DNA of 64,000 bases. Source: Gonatopus flavifemur (Eukaryota > Arthropoda > Insecta > Hymenoptera > Dryinidae). A model generated the notes under the pieces. It saw nothing but the letters and a program-made list of their open reading frames with translations. It was not told the DNA's origin and made no database searches. Both the position numbers and the translations under genes were made by a program. This document shows positions 54,524 to 64,000 of this stretch, piece by piece. Every line of letters starts with the position of its first letter. The stretch's first letter is position 1. The stretch spans positions 4,888,001 through 4,952,000 of the forward strand of contig JAFFJZ010000017.1 in NCBI GenBank assembly GCA_018340375.1, written 5' to 3'.

Positions 54524-56111
54524 ACCCCTCATGTTAAATTGCTTCAAATAGAAAAACATTTTGCAAACTCTTCGAATTTCTCTTCTCTTGAATTATCTCC
54601 TGCGAGAAATTAATGACGTCACATAATCTGGACAAGGATTCTCTTGCGGTGGCGCAGCATACGCTCTCTGTATTAAAATGATCTTACAAGCTTTGCTCGT
54701 AAAATTCAGACCACAAAACTATTTACGATATAACAAACTATCTCTCGAATGGGATGCGGTTTACAATGTTGAGCATCCCCTACGTGGCAACGGCAGCAAT
54801 TTAAATTGAAAAAACGTTCTATACGCGCATAACGCATAGCATCGATTTTCTTTTCCTTTAAAATAATATTCAAGTCTGACCTTAATGTACCACATTCAGG
54901 AGAAAGAAATATCAGTCACGAATAAAACGTGGAATGTATGTGAATTATACAAAGTTGGGCAATTTATGCTACATCAAGATGTCTGATGTGAAAAAAAAGC
55001 AAATTTTTATATTGAACAGCTTCATGACTATTGTAGCGTTCCATCTCCTTCCTTATTCCGTTGATATTGTGGTTGAAGAGCAGAGAAGGCTATTCCAAAT
55101 TACCACTCAGACGTTTCGTGAATCAGGTTAAATTTCAATTTCTGTTATCTGTAAAACGGCATTCGCATTTCCAGCAGTTCTGAAGAAGAAGAAGATCGCC
55201 GGGTTATCTCTTCCAGTTTACCTTCGACAATTTCTACGCTCGAAGGATCTCCTCGTTCCCAATCACACGAGTGAAACTCAGATAAACTATCTTCTTTCCT
55301 AGTGTTATATCTGGGAGCCATCGCAGAAAAAAACATTATTCTCCCGGTTTTTAAATAGAGAACAGTTATTCGAATGTTATGGATATAATAACATAGGTAT
55401 GTATATGGATGATGAAATTCTGCGGATTGTTAGAGTTTATTGTTGTGGACACATATCTGATTGTCATCAGATGAATTGGCCCTTGATTAATAATTTGAAT
55501 CAAGATCGAGGATGTTTTATACAGAATTGATCAGGATTTATCAAACTTCATTCGGTTTCATTAGATTTTTTTGATCAGAAGTTTCAATTTTCAACTGAAC
55601 GAAATGTTTACAAGTGGACGAAAAAACAGCGGTTTCATTTGTTCAATCGAAGGAAGATTCCATTTTATATACAACAGTGAACATGAAAAATATTGTCCTT
55701 ACATCCATCCCACTTCGCAACAATGATAAAAAAACAAAACTACGAATGGAGGATAAAAGTAAGTGGAATTCCTCACTCGAAGGAGTTGAAAGCTTTCCTA
55801 TAATTTAATTTGATGCAATGCAACGTTCGGGCTTCGCACCAGGGTGCAATTTGCTTCTCACAGTAGGAAGAGCACTAGTTGTTCTTGTTTGTGTCTTGTA
55901 CATGCCGAAACAGCATATTGGCAAATGTATCAACGCGAAGACTGGATAACGGTGTAGAGTTTGCACAAGACCAACGTTATAAAGTAGCTATGTTGGTTTA
56001 GAATATGCATCCAGATGTATGTTTTGTGTATGTTCTCAAGTTGTTGGAATTCTACGACCGTACTCACAGTAGGATTGTAATCATCGATGAACGTTTGACG
56101 CGCATCGATAC
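54524..56111. other. Spacer between the left arm element and the hAT
   Basis: No repeat partner was found in the window. It contains the possible small exon at 55145-55321 (minus) and unremarkable short ORFs on the plus strand (54934-55131 and 55614-55808) lacking motifs. It is locally richer in G+C around 54640-54830, so it may be single-copy host DNA. Confidence 0.35.
55145..55321 (-). CDS. Small unidentified ORF or exon
   Basis: The minus-strand ATG at 55321 opens 58 codons beginning MAPRYNTRKEDSLSEF and ending ELLEMRMPFYR, with a Ser run (RRSSSSSE). A TATTTAAA-like box lies about 35-45 bp upstream of the ATG. A donor-like GTAAAC occurs inside (after VEIVE), so it may be the first exon of a larger gene. 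No family recognised. It could be spurious. Confidence 0.25.
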   Translation of the reverse strand: MAPRYNTRKEDSLSEFHSCDWERGDPSSVEIVEGKLEEITRRSSSSSELLEMRMPFYR

Positions 56112-57320
56112 CTCACAGCCAGGGCTGCGGAGTCGAAGCTTTCACACAGCCGACTCCGTCTCCGGACCACTTAAAATTTCCGACTCCGACTCCGACTCCG
56201 GCTCTAGTGTTTATTCCCATGAATAAAAATTTCAAAAGAACCAAACTTGGACATAAGATAGACATTATTCGTTATCGAGGTTTTTTGACCTGTGTTTCAA
56301 TATTTTATTTATTGATATATTATTCAAGTTCGATTCGCTAAATATGTCGAGGCTAAAATGCAAACAATTAACAGACTTCCAAGTCGTAACTAATTTTAAT
56401 GTTCTATTACAAAATTGTATGCATGAATTATTTCTCCCATCAACATTGTTCGACAAATATAAATATTCCAAATGTTAGGAAAAAACTTCGTCAACAACTT
56501 TCGACAAACAATTTCCTCTAAAACTTTCATTCATGAACCGTTGATCTGATGCGGTACATAAATTTTCATGTTTTTATATGCAGCAGCTTATTGAACAATT
56601 AGAACCAACAGGGTGGATGAAAAAGCACGTTTCTTGATTATTTCAAAATATAATAAACACAAGAATCAATAAATGAAAAATATTTTGTTTCTGAATGTTT
56701 TCATTATTCACTGTAAAAAATGAATGTGGGATATTTAACCCAAAATATTCCACCATGAATAGGGAACTTGACATCCTGATTTGGTAGAGTTTGCTCTTAC
56801 TTTTTGAAGGATTCAACATCCAAAAAACAGAATCGTTCCTCAAAATGGAGGAAAAATCCCCTATTTTTGATGGGAGAATAATTCCCCCACGACCAGGGGA
56901 TGGAATCCGCCATTAAAGTGAGCATTAACTCCCCATATTTCCTCTAGTGTTTGTAAATCTGTCACGTTTCTGATAACATCAGTGAATCAACACAATCTGC
57001 GAATGATTCTCAAACAACTCCAAAACGATTTCCGTTCTGGTAATAAGAATAAGTGCAATATAAATCTATTAAGCAAATTAGCATGGAGTGATAGCAAGAT
57101 TCGTTGGAAACGAGCAGTATGCAGCTTTTCGAATAATTAGGTAATAATTAAGGACTTATCTTTCACTTGAAACTTTCGTATTCATTGCAATACTGTCGTA
57201 ATACAACTTTTACACTATCTAGAATACATTAATCGAAACAAAATTTTGCATGAGAAATTTAGAATTTATTTGGAACATGAATAACAATCTATGAAAACTT
57301 TGAAATGATGAAATAGTCGA

Positions 57321-57773
57321 TTAAGAATTCGTTCTCAAGGATAGAATGGCTTCTATCAAATCATTTTTCAGAGAAGCGCGTAAATCTGATTTGATGATTT
57401 TTGAAGAAGAAAATAGTCTTTCAACACTGACTTGTGTAGATGGCAATCCTATAACAGCTCTGGCAGCATCTTGAACTATCAGTGGATATTTTTTTATAGC
57501 CTCTCGGACAGTGATATTTGATTTTCTATTGAATTTTTCCACTTCGTTTAACGAAGAGTTGAATTCAAATTTAAATCGTACACGTGGATTTGATACTCCT
57601 ATTGCATCTTCGTCTAGCTTAGGTTTCTTTGTGGATTCTAATAAATCTAGGTGATCTTCATAGGTTGGATCGTTCCCATGGTTTTCAAGGGAATGGTTTT
57701 GAATTGCTTCACCTTCTCCTAATTGTACCGTTCTTTCTGTAATAATTTCTGATTGTAAACCTCGTTTTTTCAC
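57321..57773 (-). pseudogene. hAT transposase C-terminal fragment
   Basis: The 150-residue ORF contains the hAT dimerisation signature: KKYPLIVQDAARAVIGLP, STQVSVERLFSSSK, IIKSDLRASLKNDLIEAILSL. Upstream lies an acidic linker (NHGNDPTYEDHLDLLEST, KKPKLDEDAIG). The BED finger and the RNase-H catalytic core, normally about 400 residues upstream, were not found in the 2.3 kb of element that precedes it. The element has therefore lost or heavily mutated its catalytic part and is non-autonomous. Confidence 0.88.
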
Positions 57774-58374
57774 AGCTACATTGTAAAGAGCAGTCTTAGC
57801 TCAAATAACAATTTCTCAGATTCAAAAAAATGCTTCTTTCTGTGTATATAATGTAATGAATTTGTTTGAAGGCATAATAAGTTCAACTACATACATGATA
57901 TTTCTTACTATTTATTATAGTTATTCCTATTTGTATTATGCATGTAATAAAAACTTCTCTCAGTGTAAAGGAGGGGAGTGGATTGCAAACTTGTAATACT
58001 GATAAAAAGAGAGATAAATCCCACACAGCAAATCAGTCCAGAAAGAGTGCAAAGAGAATTCAATTTGAATTCAATATGAATTCTTAAGAATTCTTTTTCT
58101 ACTCCTATGCCGTATACCTACATGGGATTTCAGTGCTGCAACGGCCTTAGCTCTCCCTGCAGAAACGAAATCATTCAGAACGATTGATAGTGCAAATCTC
58201 TGATGAAAAATGATTCGAACTTATTTAGGATCATTTGAGTCTGAAATGAGAAATGGACTCATTCGAAATTTGTACATTTCTCGTTGGAAAAATTTAAGTT
58301 TTATAAGAATCAGCCCAGCGAAAAATCTGGAATGGGAAAGAATTGGAAAAGAATCCAATTCCAATTCGAAGTTT

Positions 58375-58668
58375 CCCTGGTGAAAGGGAAGCGTGTATTA
58401 GGAAGTGTCAGAAACGTAGTTGGGAAGTATTCGGAACGTGGATTTAAGCGTATACCGAGCGTCAAGTGGGACATTAAGAGTAGTTCGAACGTATATTTGG
58501 CATGTGCGAAGCGTATGGGAAGAAACACCAATTTCATAGAAACCGGGCTTTATACACGGAAGCGTAATTGGAGAGTGGATAGGAAGCATGGAAAAAGTAT
58601 TAGAAAAGTCATCTGAAACAGTCTTACGCTTCCGTTACTCTTTATGACACGCTTCCCTTTCACCAGGG
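58375..58668. mobile_element. CCCTGG-ended MITE nested in the hAT
   Basis: The ends CCCTGGTGAAAGGGAAGCGTG and its inverse ACACGCTTCCCTTTCACCAGGG bound 294 bp full of (G/C)AAGCGT words. Terminal sequence and style match the MITE at 2560-2941 and the 32601-36081 element. The 110-residue ORF across it is incidental. Confidence 0.85.
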
Positions 58669-59422
58669 TTGTATCAAAAGAATAGAAAGAAATAGAAATA
58701 TTTGGATTGTAATTCTGTGTCTGGAAGTCAGTTGCTATTCTTCTTTGAAGTCTTGCCCTAGAATTGAAAATCGCGATACCAGTGTCATCAACAACATATT
58801 CATTCACAACATAGCAGTTGTATTCTGACTTTGACATTAGAAAAATTAAAATTGAATAGCACGTTTGGAATAAGATTTCACTTGGAATATGTTAAAATAG
58901 ACAAGAATAGAATTTTTTCAAAATGAATTTTATGACTTCACAAATCGAATTCAAATTCTTCAATCTCAATTATTTTCTATAGAATATATTCTTTTCAATT
59001 CAAGATTTTTTGCTGGGAATTCTTTGAATGATCTCAGTTTTACGGGGATGTTACATTCCCACTTAGAGATGTTCTATGACTCTCTTTCTCCATTCTCATA
59101 CCTTTATATTTCCATTGATATGAAGAATTATAGCACCTTCTTACTGAACAGATCATGAAAACAACCACATCAATTCCTACTCTCATTTCTTGATTTATCT
59201 CATTTATGTCAACAGAGAATTCTATGCATTTGATTTCGAAACATTACACTTTGAACTTCGAATCAACGTGTGGAAATACATTGTCCATAAATTCACATAT
59301 GGATTCCTCGTTTGTGTTGGAGAAAAATTGAAAAAAATTTTTTGCATGCAAATTTCATCTCTCAACTGATGAACCTGAGATCCATAAGAGTTCATTATGG
59401 AACCACTGTTGGAATCTATTAC

Positions 59423-59660
59423 ACTGAGAAAAAAATTAGCTTAATCAGAAGAACATATTTTTTTGATCTAAGAATATATTTTTTTTCTTATCTCAAGGAA
59501 ATGTGTACTTGGAGTAAGAAAATTTTATCCATATCACACTGTATAGTTTCAAACTGAGTAATCTCTTCTTTCGAAGAAAGTTCTCTTGAATCAAGAAAAT
59601 ATCGGATCGGACTCGGTCAGACCAATGTTTTCTTAGTTTAAGATTTTTTTTCTCTCAATG
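59423..59660. mobile_element. MITE (CACTGAGAAAAAAA-ended) nested in the hAT
   Basis: It is flanked by TA on both sides (59421-59422 and 59661-59662). The left end CACTGAGAAAAAAATTAGCTTA is matched, inverted, by AAGATTTTTTTTCTCTCAATG. It is 238 bp and AT-rich. It is similar in end style to 33295-33553. Confidence 0.7.
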
Positions 59661-60060
59661 TAATATGAGTTTATCACAATTGAATGATCAGAAGATTGAA
59701 TATGTGTATTTTCAAAAATGAGTCAAAGGAATGAAAATATATTCCAAAGAGCACACGAAGTTCTCTGAATGTTTTAAAAACATAGCCTAGGTTCTGCGAA
59801 TCTTAACCTCCAAAAGCACATATTTTTACAGCATTTTCACTTTTAATGCAGCAAAACACGTTCTGAAAACGTTCTTTTCATATACTACAGGACGTTCTCG
59901 TAATATTTTTCTAACGTACTTTCATGAAAACTAACTTATTTTATAAGGAGTCGGAAGTGGAGTCGGAGTCGATGAAATAACATTCGACTCCGACTCCCCT
60001 TTCGACTCCATCCATCATTCCACGACTCCTCGACTCCGACTCCACAGCCCTGCTCACAGC

Positions 60061-60775
60061 CCAATCAGAAAAATCCGTAATATGCCAATGTTGGCAACAG
60101 GTGCAGTACAGTGCCAGTATTGGGTCTCCAACACTTGGTCAACACGTACGGGATCAGTACTGGATACATAAAAATACAGTAATATGCATGTACTGATAAA
60201 CCAGTACTGAGAACTTAATACCGGCCAGGTACTAACCCAGTACTGGCCCTGCACTGATTGCGAATAATGGCATCAGTACTAAATTCTTATTGTTGGAGAA
60301 TTTTCGTTTGAATGTATTTTTAGATTTTTTTTAGAATTGACCGCATTTTCATGTACTTGGCGTGATTTTTTCACTTTTTTTATTTCTATACAGCGAGTGA
60401 TGTAAAATATCAAGGCTGTTAGAGTCACTTGTCCAAGGACTTCGTCCACGTTCGACCGTGAACAATGTATTTTCCAAAGTTGGAGAAGCGATAGCAAGTG
60501 GCACTCGGCATGCATTCCCCAACCAGAAATTTACAACAGGCGCAGTACTGCACCAGTACTAGCCAAGACTGGCAGGGTACTGGCATTTGTCTGGAATGAT
60601 AACGGTTTTCAGTACTGGGGATTTAGTACTGATGCCATTATTCGCAATCAGTGCAGGGCCAGTACTGGGTTAGTACCTGGCCGGTATTAAGTTCTCAGTA
60701 CTGGTTTATTAGTACATGCATATTACTGTATTTTTATGTATCCAGTACTGATCCCGTACGTGTTGACCAAGTGAC
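60061..60775. repeat. CCAGTACTGG-rich foldback with a foreign fragment inside
   Basis: The arms 60132-60282 and 60622-60772 are exact inverted partners (coordinate sum 120904). They consist of CAGTACTGG, GGTTAGTACCTGGCCGG and CAGTGCAGGGCCAG words, and similar words flank them. The spacer begins with 60276-60385, a piece of the outer end of the foldback family seen at 37866 (GGAGAATTTTCGTTTGAATG to TTCATGTACTTGGCGT). The rest of the spacer (60400-60540) is unrecognised. The right arm abuts the giant inverted duplication. Confidence 0.8.
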
Positions 60776-61422
60776 CAAGATTCAATATTGGTTTTATGCT
60801 TTGAACCGTTATTGGTGCCATGATTGATATACAATCAATCTAGACGAATAGGATAGTTTTCTTATTGGCATCCAAGCTTGATTGAATATAATATATTCCG
60901 ACACATGAAATTTCGGAATATTGGATTTCGACTTTAGTCTAGACAGCACAAGAGTTCTAAAAGAGTTAGGAATTAATGAAATGGATTCATAAAGAACTCT
61001 TTTAGGACTCTTGTGCTATTTGGGAACACGTTGAGAGGATACCCGTATTTGGGCTGACGTACATTCAGGCTTATAATCTTCCAAGTTTCTGAAATGCGAA
61101 TGAATTCCAAGTCCACGTCATGTGGCTGAATCTAGGCTTACGGCGAGCCAAGTATCGATTAAAGCTTGGTTGACGAAAAATAAATCAAACGCAGCGAAAT
61201 ATGCTTAATCCTAGCATTGATGTCTGAGGTGCTATTAAGGGTCGGTGAGCTGTGACGGGCGAAGCATCAGTCGAGACTTGGTTAACGAAAATTGAATCAA
61301 ACACGGCAAAATATGCCAAGTCCTACCATTGGTATCTTAACGCTTAATCAGCTACAGTGGGCCAAGCATTGGCCAAGGCTAGACTAACGAGACTTGACAT
61401 GCCAAGCTTGACGCCAGTCATG

Positions 61423-61796
61423 TAGTGTTGCCGCGATATTATCGTCGAAATTCAGAAATAATCGATTATCTTAATTTTGACAGGTTTTCATGGAACTTTT
61501 AACGCGTAGATCTTCGACTGTCCACGAAATGAAACGGGATAATGGATCATCTTGGTCTTTTAAACAAAATGAATCAAACTATTCTTACACTATCGTAACG
61601 ATAATTATCGATATATCGTAACGATAAATGGAAGCATATCTTGGTTTATTTTGTGTACAAGTCTGGGATTATTCATTAATCCGTTTCATTATGAGCATAA
61701 TCGAAGATTCGTGGATTATATATTCCATAGGAACGTGTAAGAATTGAGATAATCGATTATTCCTCAATTATCGACGATAATATCGCGGCAACACTA
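61423..61796. mobile_element. hAT-type MITE, right-arm copy
   Basis: This is the mirror image of 53339-53712, with the same CAGTCATG duplication on each side. It was copied along with the arm, not inserted independently. Confidence 0.9.
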
Positions 61797-62923
61797 CAGT
61801 CATGGTCCAATTGTCAGTCTTGGGATGACTTGCCTGGGTTGAATTCTACGAAGCTCTTTTTCGAATTCTAAACAATGATTACCTGTGACACTTATCCAAT
61901 GATTATCTTATCTCTTTGAATTCAAAGTATGATTCTGTTCCTGTTATACTTTGTCGGACTGATGCAATTTTGGGGTCCCGACAATTGATTCCAGACAAAA
62001 TATCCCACACAAAAATATCCCCGCTGACTTTCATCCCACAACAATAATCACCTAGAAAAAATATCCCGCAACCATAATCACCCACCACTAAGAAAAAACC
62101 GGCAATGATATTGCTGAATTGCCAATGTGAATTGTTATATATCAACCCACAATAATCATGGTAAAAATATGACTATTGACATTGCTGAATTGGCTATTTA
62201 TTGTTAACAAGACAACTCTGTATTGCTATAAAAACAAGAATTATTGCGTACTCAACAATGAAATTTCAATAATTCTTTTATTGCCAGTTCTAAGAAACGC
62301 ATTTTTCTCCGTTAAATAAAATATCCCGGTGAATTGATTGCAAAAAAATATGTCAAGTCACTATGGGTGTGATGACCATGAAGGTGGCTATTCGTCAGCG
62401 GGCTGCGCCGATACATATTCGAACCCAGATTTCCGGAATTATGAATGGAAGATTCAATGTGAAAATTCATGACGGTCTGGATATGAGAAATCATCCGCCC
62501 TCTAAAGTAAACCTTTGTTCAGAAAAACTTCTGGTCGTCGATTACGAAATTGAGGTAACATTTCTAAAATCAGGATGGACGCATCACGTACAATTATCGA
62601 CAGAGACATTCAATATAATGGGAACAAATATCATACTCATTCCAGGAATTATTTGGGGACTGGTCACACAAATCCGCGAACTTTCAATGGACTCCATTCC
62701 AATAAAACTCATTGCAAATCTTCTCTGACCCTTACCATGAATACTGCTGCTTTTTAGCTTGTGGATTTGTGTATTCAGGCTCCAAGCTGTCGGCATTAGC
62801 ATAACCCAATGTGCACCACGAGGAGGTTGCACGATCAGACTTTGCACATCGAATGGCCCTGAGAAGGGCCGATTATTGTAACATCTCTCTCAATTAGCAA
62901 TTGTCCGACTCAGCGTACGTACC

Positions 62924-64000
62924 TCATGGTTGTCCATTTGGCCACCACATTCTGTTCCTATCATCATTCGAGTACCGCTTGATGAGCACTTCATTATTAG
63001 ATCCTATCACAAAACTGTGGTTCTTGAGAATCTCAGGTACAGGTTGGGCATTCTTGAATCGTTTGTTGAGTTTCCGTCTCATCTTCTCGTGATATGTTTT
63101 ATCATAGTACATAATGCCTATGGTTTCAAAATTACTCTTTGTCCAACTGTAGAGTTTTTGTGGCGTCAATATGGCATTTTGAGGTTTGGCAGTCAGACTC
63201 GCTCTATATGCTTCTCTCTTGAATGTAGCACCAATCCCGTCACAAGCACCTTTACCGTGAGAAGTTGCGCTGTAATGCCATTCAGCGTCAATACTGAAAT
63301 ATTCTTTGTGCTGAATCAAGTTCGCGATTTGAAATTTATTTTTGAAATGCTGCTTCGCTCCGTCACTGGTATAAATAATCTTGTTCACTTTTTTCACATT
63401 TCGTTGGATTTGAGGAATGACCAAAGTCTGAATAGCATAAACAGCGGAGGTGTCGTGTATCAAACTTTTAGATAAGAAAATAAAACTCTTGTGCTCAACA
63501 ACAGGTCCTTCCTTATATGATAATAAACGGCAGGAAATACGGTGCATTGATCGTTGTTAAAATGGAATGCTTGTGAAGCATCCTGGCAAACATACGCGTA
63601 GTTTTCAGAAAAATCAAACGTCACCAGGACTTCGCCATCGCGGAGATTGTGTTTTCTTTCTTGGATGAAAAGATTTTGTTGCTTTGAGATGAATGAATGG
63701 GGTTTCAGAATTGTCAGTCTATTGCACAATTCGAGTATAAAATCATCAATTTTCATGATTTCTGTTCGTAGAGTTGAACGATCCGTTGCCGTCCAAACTG
63801 AACATTGAATGTCTGTGATGAATGAATCCTCTAGTAGATCATTTAATTTCTTCGAAAACTGCGAAACTCCTGGACACTCATCACATGCATCAAAATAGCA
63901 ATCAGCCCCAGGTCTTTCACAAACAATTTCATTGAGGCAGTCTTTGTAGTTCGTTAGTGGCTTTTCTGTATTCAAGGTCAGCTTTTGAATATCAATTGCA
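62924..64000 (-). pseudogene. Transposase-like gene, right-arm copy (partial)
   Basis: This is the mirror of 51135-52211: it contains the NTEKPLTNYKDCLNEIVCERPGAD part, the FDFSENYAYVCQD, YTSDGAKQHFKNK and SHGKGACDG motifs and the same C-terminus WWPNGQP. The frameshift at the FPAVYYH/YKEGPVVEH junction is also identical. The N-terminal part lies beyond the window. The damage therefore preceded the duplication, or both arms were homogenised after it. Confidence 0.85.

Larger units (their letters stand above)
56120..60052 (-). mobile_element. hAT element with perfect 8-bp target-site duplication
   Basis: The ends CAGGGCTGCGGAGTCG and CGACTCCGACTCCACAGCCCTG (inverted) are bordered by CTCACAGC at 56112-56119 and 60053-60060. 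Subterminal GACTCC/GGAGTC arrays at both ends (56130-56205 and 59948-60045) are typical transposase-binding repeats of hAT elements. The element is 3933 bp. It contains a fragment of transposase on the minus strand and two nested MITEs (58375-58668 and 59423-59660). It lies in the spacer of the giant inverted duplication. Confidence 0.93.
60776..64000 (-). repeat. Right arm of the giant inverted duplication
   Basis: This is the reverse complement of 51135-54359 without net length change, and it continues past the end of the window. At the inner edge the junction reads TTGACCAAGTGACCAAGATTC, where ACCAAG is repeated within a few bases, a possible microhomology. Confidence 0.95.

Overview
The window reads as eukaryotic, AT-rich, repeat-dominated DNA, most likely from an insect. 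The evidence is two mariner DD34D elements, a piggyBac, a hAT, a CACTA-like (tnp2/DUF4218) relic, an APE-type non-LTR retrotransposon, spliced (GT..AG) transposase genes, satellites and many palindromic MITE/foldback elements. The order cannot be fixed from the sequence alone. No intact host gene is visible. At most a few short exon-like pieces (18.16-18.40 kb, 43.40-43.65 kb, 55.15-55.32 kb) could be host-derived.

Layout. 0-3.6 kb: a dispersed element carrying a ubiquitin-specific-protease-like ORF (minus strand), broken by a palindromic MITE, a mariner nested in that MITE, and a CCCTGG-ended MITE. 3.6-7.4 kb: foldback DNA built from ~175-bp units, followed by a dispersed repeat block. 8.3-13.1 kb: a degenerate LINE with ORF1, endonuclease, reverse transcriptase and a TTGAA-repeat tail. 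13.2-17.0 kb: a CAGGGTGGCGC-ended MITE composite invaded by a piggyBac. 18.6-20.4 kb: clustered AGAGTG/CACTCT palindromes with a tRNA-like SINE head. 20.9-21.7 kb: a CACTA-like transposase relic. 22.4-26.3 kb: a ~4-kb palindrome whose arms are 174-bp satellite monomers of invariant length. 27.0-28.3 kb: a second mariner spoiled by only two stop codons. 29-48.6 kb: further copies of the foldback/satellite family, a 3.5-kb CCCTGG-ended satellite element with a 520-bp higher-order repeat and a 5S-rRNA-like insertion, two long foldback elements and several MITEs. 48.9-54.5 kb: a 122-bp tandem repeat and a multi-part transposase-like gene of a family I cannot name. 56.1-60.1 kb: a hAT with a perfect 8-bp target-site duplication.

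The most striking object is a very large inverted duplication. Positions 51135-54359 recur as the reverse complement at 60776-64000, with every matched coordinate pair summing to 115135, and the right arm runs off the window end. The arms carry the transposase-like gene with the same frameshifts in both, and they contain a hAT-like MITE with its 8-bp duplication. They flank a 6.4-kb spacer that holds the hAT.

The genes do not form a host pathway. They are layers of selfish DNA, and the nesting gives a relative chronology (mariner inside MITE inside USP-bearing element; piggyBac inside MITE; CCCTGG MITE inside hAT). Recurrent themes are inverted symmetry, shared short terminal motifs (CCCTGG, CACGGAAAA, TTCATGTACTTGGCGT), and fragments of genes carried inside repeats.
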